A program made the position numbers and the translations under genes. A stretch of DNA of 64,000 nt from Arcicella gelida (GTDB lineage Bacteria > Bacteroidota > Bacteroidia > Cytophagales > Spirosomataceae), in the NCBI RefSeq assembly GCF_034931025.1, contig NZ_JAYGIL010000011.1, positions 1 to 64,000 of the forward strand, written 5' to 3'. Below the pieces are notes generated by a model that searched no databases, was not told the origin of the DNA, and saw only the letters and a program-made list of their open reading frames with translations. Numbering within the stretch: position 1 is the first letter of the stretch; each line of letters begins with the position of its first letter. Below are positions 27,852 through 35,521 of the stretch, in pieces.

Positions 27852-28429
27852 ATATTGGTTTTATTTGTGAAGGTTATACTGAGCTTTTTATTTTAGAATC
27901 TGATACTTTTAAGAATCTTTTGAATGAGCTAGGACTTCATTCTGTTGGAGTAATTAATGTTCAAGGGAATGGGAATTTATTACCTCATAACATTAAAAGT
28001 CATAGAGAAAATCTTTTTAACAAAGGGGCTTCTGTAATTTTTATTTTAACAGACCTTGACCAAGAACAATGTATTACCAAAACTCGATTGAGAATTACCG
28101 AATCAGAAAATCAAATTATTATCGTTGCTGTCAAGCAGATTGAGGCTTGGTTTTTAGCAGATTATATTGCCATGAATACCATTTTTAAAGGTGATTATTC
28201 TTTTGAATTTCCAGAAAATGAAGATATCCCTTTTGAAACTATCCGAACCAAATATTTTGAAAAGTTCAGAAGAGGTCTTGTAGGCAGAGATGAAAAGAAA
28301 AGATTGGCTCAAAAAATGATTAATGCAAGGTTCTCTATTCAAAATGCTGCTGAACACCCAAATTGCCCAAGTGCTAAATATTTTTTAACTAAATTAACGC
28401 AATGCGCCTCGACAAATCCAGTCGAGTAA
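27845..28429 (+). CDS. DUF4276/TOPRIM-like protein, partner of the ATPase
   Basis: A 194-residue protein overlapping the ATPase gene by 7 bp. TOPRIM-like residues are visible: an early acidic motif CEGYTELF (E9, E13) and LTDLDQE with D70/D72, followed by KQIEAWFLAD. This order (Glu, then Asp-x-Asp) is the metal site of TOPRIM nucleases and primases, and the pattern is that of DUF4276. In OLD proteins ATPase and TOPRIM are fused; in PARIS they are separate (AriA and AriB, where AriB is a toxic effector). Assignment to a nuclease or tRNase effector is inference. The C-terminus (NPVE) ends 10 bp before the second transketolase half. Confidence 0.8.
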   Translation: MVNIGFICEGYTELFILESDTFKNLLNELGLHSVGVINVQGNGNLLPHNIKSHRENLFNKGASVIFILTDLDQEQCITKTRLRITESENQIIIVAVKQIEAWFLADYIAMNTIFKGDYSFEFPENEDIPFETIRTKYFEKFRRGLVGRDEKKRLAQKMINARFSIQNAAEHPNCPSAKYFLTKLTQCASTNPVE

Positions 28430-28439
28430 AAATAGAAAA

Positions 28440-29399
28440 ATGAAAAAATATACTTTCACAGAAAAAAAAGATACTCGTTCTGGCTTTGGTGCTGGAATGC
28501 AGGTGTTGGGACAAACCAACCCAAATGTTGTAGCCCTTTGTGCTGACTTAATTGGCTCATTGAAATTGGATGCTTTTATCAAAGAAAATCCAGAGCGTTT
28601 TTTCCAAACGGGTATCGCTGAAGCAAACATGATTTGTATTGCTGCGGGTTTGACAATCGGTGGAAAAATCCCTTTTGCTACTACTTTTGCTAACTTCGGT
28701 ACTGGTCGTGTGTATGACCAAATTCGTCAATCGGTAGCGTATTCAAACAAAAATGTTAAAATTGCTTGTTCACATGCAGGTCTAACATTGGGAGAAGATG
28801 GTGCTACTCACCAAATTTTGGAAGACTTAGGGATGATGAAAATGCTTCCGGGTATGACGGTCATCAATCCTTGCGACTATAACCAAACAAAAGCAGCAAC
28901 CATTGCAGTAGCAGCCCACGAAGGACCAGTTTATTTACGTTTCGGTCGTCCAGTTGTACCAATCTTTACTGCTCCAGACCAAGAATTTATCATCGGTAAA
29001 GCTTGGACAGTGAACGAAGGGAAAGACGTAAGTATTTTTGCGACAGGACATTTGGTTTGGGAAGCTATTTTAGCAGGAGAAATTTTAGCGGAAAAAGGAA
29101 TCGATGCAGAAATTATCAATATTCACACGATTAAACCTTTAGACGAAGAAGCAGTCTTAGCATCAGTTCGCAAAACTGGTTGTGCTGTTTCTGCTGAAGA
29201 ACACCAAATAGCTGGTGGTTTAGGAGATTCAATTGCACAAGTATTAATCAAAAAACATCTTGCTCCATTAGAATTCGTAGGTGTAGAAGATTCATTTGGT
29301 GAATCAGGAACTCCAGCACAATTAATGGAAAAGTATGGATTAAATGCCGCTTCAATCGTAGAAAAAGCATTAAAAGCTATTGCTCGTAAACAAGCATAG
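28440..29399 (+). CDS. Transketolase, C-terminal (pyrimidine-binding) subunit
   Basis: A 319-residue partner of the half at 25931-26788. The pyrimidine-domain motif with the cofactor-activating Glu is in FQTGIAEANMICIAAGL, followed by GATHQILEDLGMM and the C-terminal domain (GHLVWEAI, AEEHQIAGGLGDSIAQ). Together the two chains equal one transketolase. It begins 10 bp after the TOPRIM-like gene, so it may depend on read-through across the cassette or on a promoter within it. Confidence 0.93.
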   Translation: MKKYTFTEKKDTRSGFGAGMQVLGQTNPNVVALCADLIGSLKLDAFIKENPERFFQTGIAEANMICIAAGLTIGGKIPFATTFANFGTGRVYDQIRQSVAYSNKNVKIACSHAGLTLGEDGATHQILEDLGMMKMLPGMTVINPCDYNQTKAATIAVAAHEGPVYLRFGRPVVPIFTAPDQEFIIGKAWTVNEGKDVSIFATGHLVWEAILAGEILAEKGIDAEIINIHTIKPLDEEAVLASVRKTGCAVSAEEHQIAGGLGDSIAQVLIKKHLAPLEFVGVEDSFGESGTPAQLMEKYGLNAASIVEKALKAIARKQA

Positions 29400-29423
29400 G
29401 TTTTAGAAATATACAGAAATTTT

Positions 29424-29502
29424 AGGCAAAAGGCGAACAGTATAAGTAATTAGCGGAATTAAATACCCTAATTCTTATTCTTTTCTTCTTTTGCCTTTTT
29501 TA
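29424..29502 (+). terminator. Possible terminator after transketolase
   Basis: AGGCAAAAG can pair with CTTTTGCCT across a 50-nt loop that itself is partly structured, and a T-run follows. This is a weak prediction, placed between the transketolase and sigma-factor genes. Confidence 0.35.
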
Positions 29503-29555
29503 TTTTAAGACTTGTGCCTATTTTGCATTTAGCATTCTAAGCCAAATGCCTAAAA

Positions 29556-30101
29556 ATGACAGATAAAGAATTATTAGAAAAATTTGCTAACCCCGAAAGC
29601 CGTAATTATGCTTTCAATTTACTGGTACGTCAATATCAGCAGAAAGTATATTGGCATATCCGAAAAATGGTGATTGACCATGAAGATGCCAACGACCTTA
29701 CTCAAGATACTTTTATTAAAGTCTGGAAAGGACTAGAAAACTTTAAAGGTGATTCTCAATTATTTACTTGGCTTTACAGAATTGCTACTAACGAATGTCT
29801 GAATCATTTAGCCAAGAAAAAAAGACGTTTTTTCTTACCAATTAATGACATCACTGAAGAACTTTCAAATAAGCTTGAGGACACGAATATGATTTCTGGA
29901 GATGAAATTCAGTTAAAATTACAAAAGGCACTCCTGACGCTACCTGATAAACAACGCTTGGTTTTCAATATGAAATACTATGATGAATTGAAGTATGAAG
30001 ACATTGCCGAGATTACAGGAACTTCTGTTGGTGCATTAAAAGCTTCGTATCATTTAGCTGTAAAAAAAGTAGAAGAGTTTCTGAAAAATACGGCATCCTA
30101 A
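29556..30101 (+). CDS. ECF-type RNA polymerase sigma factor
   Basis: A 181-residue sigma-70 family factor. Region 2 runs from about residue 25 (YQQKVYWHIRKMVIDHEDANDLTQDTFIKVWKGL, ending FTWLYRIATNECLNHL), and region 4 with a helix-turn-helix lies at about 125-175 (LPDKQRLVFNMKYYDELKYEDIAEITGTSVGALKASYHLAVKK). It is followed by a single-spanning protein and an exported protein in the same direction, the usual layout of a sigma factor, a membrane-bound regulator and an extracytoplasmic protein. The signal is unknown. Confidence 0.9.
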   Translation: MTDKELLEKFANPESRNYAFNLLVRQYQQKVYWHIRKMVIDHEDANDLTQDTFIKVWKGLENFKGDSQLFTWLYRIATNECLNHLAKKKRRFFLPINDITEELSNKLEDTNMISGDEIQLKLQKALLTLPDKQRLVFNMKYYDELKYEDIAEITGTSVGALKASYHLAVKKVEEFLKNTAS

Positions 30102-30178
30102 ATAAAATATCAAAAAAAATATTTTTATTTTAAACCATCATAAGCCAAGACAGTCAAAGCATTGAAAATTATATTAAA

Positions 30179-30634
30179 ATGGAAAACAATAAATTCGATT
30201 TAGAAAAGCTACCCAGAGAGAATATATTCAAAGTACCTGAAAATTATTTTGAAGAACTCCCGATGCTCATTCAGTCACAAACTTCGGCTAAAACTAAAGT
30301 AATTCCGTTAGTTTCATGGTCAATGAGAAGAACTTGGGCAAGTATAGCAGCTTGTGCGGCTATTGCTATTTTGGGATATTTTACTTGGATGCCAAAACAA
30401 GATGCTTTGGGTAATGAAGCTCTTTCGGAAGTACAAAATCAAGAAATTATTAATTACTTACTTCAAGAAAATATTAATCAAATTGACCTCGCAGAGCAAT
30501 TTGAGAATGTTCAAAGTACTAAGGTTGACTTAGAAGAATCTGTAAGTGACTCTGAATTATTAGATAATTTAAAAATTAACCAACAGGATATTTTACAGAG
30601 TATTGATATAGAAAATTTAGAAGAGAATATTTAA
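30179..30634 (+). CDS. Putative membrane-anchored anti-sigma-like protein
   Basis: A 151-residue protein with one membrane span (about residues 53-71, WASIAACAAIAILGYFTWM). The 50-residue N-terminal part is polar and would be cytosolic (VPENYFEELP motif, common in proteins next to Bacteroidota sigma factors). The acidic C-terminal ~80 residues would be periplasmic. It has no recognisable zinc-binding anti-sigma domain. The location 77 bp downstream of the sigma gene suggests that it holds the sigma factor at the membrane; this is inferred from position. Confidence 0.6.
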   Translation: MENNKFDLEKLPRENIFKVPENYFEELPMLIQSQTSAKTKVIPLVSWSMRRTWASIAACAAIAILGYFTWMPKQDALGNEALSEVQNQEIINYLLQENINQIDLAEQFENVQSTKVDLEESVSDSELLDNLKINQQDILQSIDIENLEENI

Positions 30635-30711
30635 ATCAAAAAGTGAAATTCTTTTACCAGAGTAGTAACTAAATAGAAATATCGTTTTTATAACGACTTA
30701 ATTAAACAAAT

Positions 30712-31182
30712 ATGAAAAAGTCAGCCATAATTATCAGCTTAATTTGCTTTATTTTCTCATTGAATGTAAAAGCTCAAGATGAACACCACAAAGGTAAAGA
30801 AAAAATAAAAGCAGCTAAAGTAGGTTTAATCACCAATCGCTTGAATTTAACTGAAGAACAAGCAAAAGGCTTTTGGCCAGTATATAACGAATTTGATACG
30901 AAGCGTTGGGAAATCAGAAAAAATATTAGACAAATTACTGCCGAAAGTAGAAATACTACTAGCTCTGAGGATAAAATTTTATCTGATTTAAAAGAAATTT
31001 TAAACTTGAAACAAAAAGACGTTGATTTAGAAAAGGAATATATGTCGAAATTTCTAAAAGTCATCAATGTTCGTCAGGTTTCAGAATTATATAAAACGGA
31101 ACAGCTTTTCAATGCGATGCTTTTTAATAGACTAAACAAAAAGGATGGCAAAGATGAAAAGATGAAAATGGAAAGACCATAA
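30712..31182 (+). CDS. Exported Spy/LTxxQ-like helical protein
   Basis: A 156-residue protein with a signal peptide (MKKSAIIISLICFIFSLNVKAQ). The mature part is helical and charged; LNLTEEQAKGFWPVYNEFD resembles the LTxxQ motif of Spy/CpxP-type periplasmic chaperones and metal sensors. Such proteins frequently follow sigma/anti-sigma pairs in Bacteroidota. It ends before a strong terminator and is therefore the last gene of the unit. The role as envelope-stress or metal sensor is an inference. Confidence 0.65.
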   Translation: MKKSAIIISLICFIFSLNVKAQDEHHKGKEKIKAAKVGLITNRLNLTEEQAKGFWPVYNEFDTKRWEIRKNIRQITAESRNTTSSEDKILSDLKEILNLKQKDVDLEKEYMSKFLKVINVRQVSELYKTEQLFNAMLFNRLNKKDGKDEKMKMERP

Positions 31183-31184
31183 TT

Positions 31185-31223
31185 AAAAAATCCCTCAAAT
31201 TATAACAGTTTGAGGGATTTTTC
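31185..31223. terminator. Terminator between sigma unit and convergent DeoR gene
   Basis: A stem of about 14 bp (AAAAAATCCCTCAAA with TTTGAGGGATTTTT) and a short A/T loop, with A and T tracts on its two sides, between convergent genes. Confidence 0.85.
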
Positions 31224-31244
31224 TTGAAAAACCAATTCAAAATC

Positions 31245-31994
31245 TTATTGAATTTCAGTGCCAAATCTTTTATAGTCAACTAATTGCTCTTCTGTAATCA
31301 CATCATCAGTAATCATTACATCAATATCAGTGTAAGGGCATACTACAAAACTATCAGCAGTATTTAGTTTTTCAGCTGTAATTAAAGCAATTACTTTTGC
31401 CGAAACTTCTACCATTTTTTTCTTCACAACGCACTCGCCCCAATCTGGAATTGTTACCCCAATTTCAGGATGAATTCCGCAGACACCAATCAATAAAACA
31501 TCGGCTCTAATCTTTGTCAGCAAATCAATAACTTCGGTTCCGTAAGTATTTTGTGCATCCTTGAATACTCTTCCACCCAACATGAACAATTCAATATTAG
31601 GATGTTCACACAAGATTTGAGCAATGGCAATACTTGTGGTAAACACTGTAGCCTTTAAGTTTGGGGACATCATTTTGGCTACTTCCATGTTTGTAGAGCC
31701 ATTATCAAGAATAATTACCTGACCATCTTCAAAAAAACTTTGTGCTTTTTTAGCCAAAATTAATTTTTCTTCATGTGCAATATGAATCCTTTCTTTAAGC
31801 TTATACGGACTAGCAGCTTTGGGAACAGCTCCGCCATGTACTTTTTTCAGCAAACCATCTTCGGCTAATTCATTCAAATCCCGACGAATGGTGTCATCAG
31901 AAACATTCAGTATTTCTGCTAATTGAACAGAGGAAACTCTTTGATTAGTTTCCAACATTTTCAAGATGATTTGTAATCTTTCTTCCCTGAGCAT
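31245..31994 (-). CDS. DeoR/GlpR-family transcriptional repressor
   Basis: A 249-residue regulator. An N-terminal DeoR winged helix (residues 1-57: RVSSVQLAEILNVSDDTIRRDLNELAEDGLLKKVHGGA) is followed by the DeoRC sensor domain with the GSTNMEVAKM phosphosugar-type binding loop. Members usually sense a phosphorylated sugar. It is divergent from the nucleotidase-MFS-NUDIX-TrpF row, and 10-bp-spaced CGGTTTA repeats fill the shared upstream region. The likely ligand is a (deoxy)ribose or other sugar phosphate, inferred only from family and context. Confidence 0.88.
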   Translation of the reverse strand: MLREERLQIILKMLETNQRVSSVQLAEILNVSDDTIRRDLNELAEDGLLKKVHGGAVPKAASPYKLKERIHIAHEEKLILAKKAQSFFEDGQVIILDNGSTNMEVAKMMSPNLKATVFTTSIAIAQILCEHPNIELFMLGGRVFKDAQNTYGTEVIDLLTKIRADVLLIGVCGIHPEIGVTIPDWGECVVKKKMVEVSAKVIALITAEKLNTADSFVVCPYTDIDVMITDDVITEEQLVDYKRFGTEIQ

Positions 31995-31996
31995 AT

Positions 31997-32080
31997 TTGC
32001 GGTTTAATTCGGTTTATTTCGGAATATTACACAAATTTAATAAATTTAATTTTGATTTGTTCGGTTTATTGCGGTAAATT
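31997..32080. promoter_or_regulatory. Phased 10-bp repeats, probable DeoR operators
   Basis: CGG begins at 32000, 32010 and 32020 in TTGCGGTTTAATTCGGTTTA and its continuation, and again at 32062 and 32072. The repeat unit is about TCGGTTTATT with a spacing of exactly 10 bp (one helical turn), in two clusters flanking the divergent promoters of the DeoR gene and the nucleotidase gene. Direct repeats on one face of the helix suit a DeoR-family oligomer. Confidence 0.55.
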
Positions 32081-32113
32081 TGTCAAAAATAATTAAAAAC
32101 CGCAGAAAAACGT

Positions 32114-32635
32114 ATGAGAATCTTAATCGATATGGATGATGTCTTGGCAGACACAAGTTTGAAAATATTAAATGAAACTAATAAAAGACTTGGTACCAAT
32201 TTCACTCGTGAGCAACTGAACACTAGTCCAGAAATTTACAAAGAATATTATGAAAAGTATTCAACTGTCAGAGGAATGCTTTGGGAAAAAGGTTTTTTTG
32301 CTGATATTCCTTTAATCCAAGATGCACAAGAAGTAGTTCAAAAACTTCATGCAAAACATGAAATTTTTATTGTTTCAGCAGCAACCGAATTTCCTTTATC
32401 AATGGATGAAAAATTAGAATGGCTTGATAAATACTTTCCTTACATCGGTTGGTCGCACACAGTTTTTTGTGGACATAAATGGATGATTAAAGCAGATTAT
32501 ATTATTGATGACCACGAAAAAAACCTTATCAACTTTGAAGGCAAAGGTTTGTTGTTCAATGCTACTCATAATCAACACGTAAAGGAATTTACAAGAGTAC
32601 ATTCTTGGAAAGAGATTGAAACTATTTTATTGTAA
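32114..32635 (+). CDS. 5'(3')-deoxyribonucleotidase-like HAD phosphatase
   Basis: A 173-residue HAD-superfamily enzyme. The nucleophile motif DMDDVLAD (residues 6-13) and the later IIDDHEKNL motif with the metal-binding acidic pair match the NT5C class, which removes phosphate from (deoxy)ribonucleoside monophosphates. The size equals that of the mitochondrial and bacterial deoxyribonucleotidases. It is the first gene of the rightward row behind the DeoR-type operators, so it is probably part of that regulon. Confidence 0.85.
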   Translation: MRILIDMDDVLADTSLKILNETNKRLGTNFTREQLNTSPEIYKEYYEKYSTVRGMLWEKGFFADIPLIQDAQEVVQKLHAKHEIFIVSAATEFPLSMDEKLEWLDKYFPYIGWSHTVFCGHKWMIKADYIIDDHEKNLINFEGKGLLFNATHNQHVKEFTRVHSWKEIETILL

Positions 32636-32700
32636 GAAAGTCAATCTGTTTTTCACTCAGTAAGCTCATCAAAATTCGATTTCAACAATCGTAAACTATT

Positions 32701-33855
32701 TTGGAAACTACTATTATTCAAACAAATATTGGTAAAAATGCACGCATTGCTACCAATGCTTTATTCTTTTTATGTGGAATTAGTTTTGCCTCATGGGCAT
32801 CAAGAATTCCAGATATGAAAGAATTACTTCAATTAAGTGATGCTGCCTTGGGAACAGTTTTATTCGCCATGCCAATTGGCAGTTTAACGGCTTTACCTAT
32901 TGCTGGAGTAATTATTCATAAATTTGGCAGTAAAAAAATTACTTTTCTTGCCGTTTTAGTGTATTTCATTGCCTTACCTTTATTGGGGCTTTCGGCTAGT
33001 CCAGTTACTTTAGCTATTTCCTTATTCATTTTTGGATTCGGAAGTGATTTGTTGAATATAGCGATGAACGTCCAAGCTGTAGGTGTAGAAAAAATCCAAA
33101 AGCGTTCTATTATGTCTTCTTTCCATGCAGTATTTAGCATTGGTTTTATGCTTGGAGCAGCTCTTGGGGGGCTTATTGCCAAACAAGGCATTTCTACTTT
33201 TCATCATTTAGTTGCGATTGGTAGTCTCGATTTACTGATTGGCATTGTTTCTTTTTCTTACTTATTACAACACGACCATAAGTCTGATGAGAATCAACCT
33301 CTTTTTGCCATTCCAGATAAATCCTTGATTATTTTGGGTGTTATTTGTTTTTGTGGAATGCTTTGCGAAGGTGCAATGGCAGATTGGAGCGTACTCTATT
33401 ACAAGCAAATCATGGATAATCCTAATGGTTTTGCCACAGCAGGATTTACGGCATTTTCAGTTTTAATGGTAGTAGGTAGAATTTTTGGTGATAGAATTTT
33501 GCAAAATTTTGGGTTAAGAAAAACACTTTTAATCAACTGTTTATTAGTTTTTGTGGGAATGTCCATTGCTATCTTCATCAGCTTACCTGAAGCAGTGGTG
33601 ATTGGTTTTGGAATTACAGGTTTAGGACTTTCAACCATCGTTCCACTTATTTATAGCGAAGCAGGACATTCAAAAACAATGGCGGCAGGTGTGGCTCTTG
33701 CAGCAATTTCAACCTTAGGAATAGCTGGTTTTTTGATTGGTCCAGTGATGATAGGCTATCTTTCTGAATTCCTTTCATTGAAAATAGCCCTTTCTTCCCT
33801 GATTTTACTAGGTTTATTAGGAAGTTTTTTAACAACAAAAATTTCAAATCAATAG
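32701..33855 (+). CDS. MFS transporter, FucP/YbjJ-like
   Basis: A 384-residue permease with about 12 hydrophobic segments; the conserved loop between segments 2 and 3 reads HKFGSKKI. The start is a TTG at 32701 (METT...). The N-terminus ALFFLCGISFASWASRIPDMKELL is typical for the YbjJ/fucose-permease-like branch. The substrate may be a sugar or nucleoside, given the DeoR regulator and nucleotidase next door (inference). The next gene starts at the base after its stop codon. Confidence 0.85.
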   Translation: METTIIQTNIGKNARIATNALFFLCGISFASWASRIPDMKELLQLSDAALGTVLFAMPIGSLTALPIAGVIIHKFGSKKITFLAVLVYFIALPLLGLSASPVTLAISLFIFGFGSDLLNIAMNVQAVGVEKIQKRSIMSSFHAVFSIGFMLGAALGGLIAKQGISTFHHLVAIGSLDLLIGIVSFSYLLQHDHKSDENQPLFAIPDKSLIILGVICFCGMLCEGAMADWSVLYYKQIMDNPNGFATAGFTAFSVLMVVGRIFGDRILQNFGLRKTLLINCLLVFVGMSIAIFISLPEAVVIGFGITGLGLSTIVPLIYSEAGHSKTMAAGVALAAISTLGIAGFLIGPVMIGYLSEFLSLKIALSSLILLGLLGSFLTTKISNQ

Positions 33856-34338
33856 ATGGAAGGTTTAAAGAGAGTAGCAGTAATATGTGTACTTAGAAAT
33901 GGTTCTAATTTCTTGTTACTCAAACGTTTTAAAGAACCCAATAAAGATACTTACGTTCCTGTTGGCGGAAAAGTAGATGCTTTTGAAAATCCTTATGATG
34001 CTGCCATTCGTGAAGTTTGGGAAGAAGCAGGAATCCAATTACCTGCTATGCGATTTTGTGGTACTTTAGTAGAAACTTCGCCCGTAAAATACAATTGGAT
34101 GAGTTTTATTTACGAAGCAGAAATTGAAGTATTTGAACCACCCATTTGTAACGAAGGTATTTTAGAATGGCATAATTTCGAGCATCTCGAAAGTTTTCCG
34201 ACTCCAAAAACTGACTTTTTTATCTACGATTATATTTTACAGAAAAAACATTTTGCCTTTAATGCCATTTATGATGAAGAAGTAAAATTACTTTTTATGA
34301 ATGAAGAGATGGAAAACAAAGTAGTTTTTGAACAATGA
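33856..34338 (+). CDS. NUDIX hydrolase
   Basis: A 160-residue MutT-like hydrolase. The Nudix box fits the full consensus (G-x5-E-x7-REUxEExGU): it begins GGKVDAFE and ends REVWEEAGI, around residues 37-59. It hydrolyses nucleoside diphosphates linked to another moiety; 8-oxo-dGTP-type is possible. ATG directly abuts the MFS stop codon, and the next gene overlaps by 4 bp, so the four genes from 32114 are likely one transcript. Confidence 0.92.
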   Translation: MEGLKRVAVICVLRNGSNFLLLKRFKEPNKDTYVPVGGKVDAFENPYDAAIREVWEEAGIQLPAMRFCGTLVETSPVKYNWMSFIYEAEIEVFEPPICNEGILEWHNFEHLESFPTPKTDFFIYDYILQKKHFAFNAIYDEEVKLLFMNEEMENKVVFEQ

Positions 34339-34994
34339 AAATTAAAATCTGTTGTATTTCTTCTCAGGAAGAAGCCCAAATAGCCATATCCTCAGGTGCT
34401 GATGTGTTGGGATTAGTTGCCAAAATGCCGAGTGGACCCGGTACAATTGATGATACTTTAATTCAAGACATTGTAAGCATTATTCCAAAACACATAGATA
34501 GTTTTTTACTGACACCTAAAACCAATCCTCATGAAATTATTGAACATCAGCGTTTTACAGGAGCAAGTTGTATTCAATTAGTAGATGCTGTTGCCATTGA
34601 AGGTTATCCTATTCTGAGAGAACATTTACCGACTATCAAACTGATTCAGGTAATTCATGTAAGAGGAGAAGAGTCGATTCTTGAAGCAAAAAAATATGAA
34701 AAATTTGCCGATATGATTTTATTAGATTCTGGAAATCCTACATTAGCCATTAAAGAATTAGGAGGTACTGGCAGAAAACACGATTGGGAAATTAGCAGAA
34801 AAATCGTTGAAGGTGTTTCTATTCCAGTTTTCTTGGCAGGTGGACTTAATCCCGAAAATATTCATGAAGCAATTGAAGTCGTAAATCCTTATGGTTTAGA
34901 TATTTGTAGTGGTGTAAGGAGTAATGGAAAATTAGATTTTGAAAAATTATCTTGTTTAATCAAAGCTATTCAAGATAAAATGAGGGATAAGTAA
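34335..34994 (+). CDS. Phosphoribosylanthranilate isomerase (TrpF)-like protein
   Basis: A 219-residue (beta/alpha)8-barrel protein. The start KIKICCISSQEEA corresponds to the TrpF KICGIT motif, whose Cys is the general base; here a Cys replaces the Gly. A later LLDSGNP segment holds the position of the catalytic Asp, and LAGGLNPENIHEAI binds the phosphate. It overlaps the NUDIX gene by ATGA and is far from any other trp gene, so a function outside tryptophan synthesis, in the nucleotide/sugar-phosphate row, is possible. Fold assignment is firm; the substrate is not. Confidence 0.75.
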   Translation: MKIKICCISSQEEAQIAISSGADVLGLVAKMPSGPGTIDDTLIQDIVSIIPKHIDSFLLTPKTNPHEIIEHQRFTGASCIQLVDAVAIEGYPILREHLPTIKLIQVIHVRGEESILEAKKYEKFADMILLDSGNPTLAIKELGGTGRKHDWEISRKIVEGVSIPVFLAGGLNPENIHEAIEVVNPYGLDICSGVRSNGKLDFEKLSCLIKAIQDKMRDK

Positions 34995-35000
34995 TAAAAA

Positions 35001-35391
35001 GGTTGTTTAGTTGAAAATATGTCTAAAATTAATCATGCTTGCCGCTATAAACATCAATAACTAAATTATTGACTGTTTTGGCTCTTTTTAGTCCTTGCCA
35101 CTTGACGTTTTGACTCCCTTTTTTGACGGCGTGTACAAGCCATCTAATTGTAAGGATTCCAAAGCCAATTTATGCGAAATAGCGGAGTAACCATTTGATT
35201 GTCAGGTATCAATGTTTGCCAAGAACAGTCTGACTTAAGTAAATATAAAATAGAATGATAGCTCACTTTATGTCGATTATGACCTAATTTGTGACTCAAA
35301 AGGGGAGTATATAAGTTGCAAAATCTGATTCTGAAATATAAACAGGTAATTTATTCATCTAGTAAAGTTAAAATATTTCAACTAAACATCC
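35001..35391. mobile_element. Decayed IS5-type element bounded by terminal inverted repeats
   Basis: The ends read GGTTGTTTAGTTGAAAATAT at 35001 and, on the opposite strand from 35391, GGATGTTTAGTTGAAATATT. These are imperfect inverted repeats about 390 bp apart. The interior holds the broken 5' part of a transposase on the minus strand. At under 400 bp it lacks the catalytic C-terminal half, so it is an internally deleted remnant, possibly mobilisable in trans like a MITE. Confidence 0.7.
35066..35358 (-). pseudogene. IS5-family transposase N-terminal remnant
   Basis: Reading leftwards from an ATG at 35358, the frame starts MNKLPVYISESDFATYILP and hits a stop. Shifted by one base it resumes with RHKVSYHSILYLLKSDCSWQ, characteristic of the IS5/IS1182-like N-terminal domain (C-x-W in the tryptophan-rich helix). 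After another stop (WNPYN*) it continues with KRQVARTKKSQNSQ, which resembles the region just before the first catalytic Asp (usual form PSAAIIDSQS). At least one frameshift and two stops make it inactive. Identity is judged from residue pattern only. Confidence 0.65.
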
Positions 35392-35400
35392 TTAATAATA

Positions 35401-35472
35401 GGAACAGTCACCAATGCCTGTAATAAGTGTTGATACTTATTTTTCTAGGCACGGGTGACTGTTCTTATTTTT
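35401..35472. terminator. Large hairpin terminator between convergent genes
   Basis: GGAACAGTCACC (35401-35412) pairs with GGTGACTGTTC (35454-35464). Inner AATGCCT/AGGCA and TAATAAGT/ACTTATT pairs continue the stem, and TTATTTTTT follows. It stops rightward transcripts from the TrpF/IS remnant side and could act leftwards for the PfkB kinase. Confidence 0.75.
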
Positions 35473-35521
35473 TAAGGATAGTGTTTTTTGCGTATTAGAA
35501 ATGATAAATAATCACCTCTTT

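Noticed and set aside
28440..29399. 1-deoxy-D-xylulose-5-phosphate synthase C-terminal part
   Set aside because: Motifs and the matching N-terminal half upstream fit split transketolase better.
35066..35358. Intact small gene on the minus strand
   Set aside because: The frame needs at least one shift and crosses two stops; it only makes sense as a transposase remnant.
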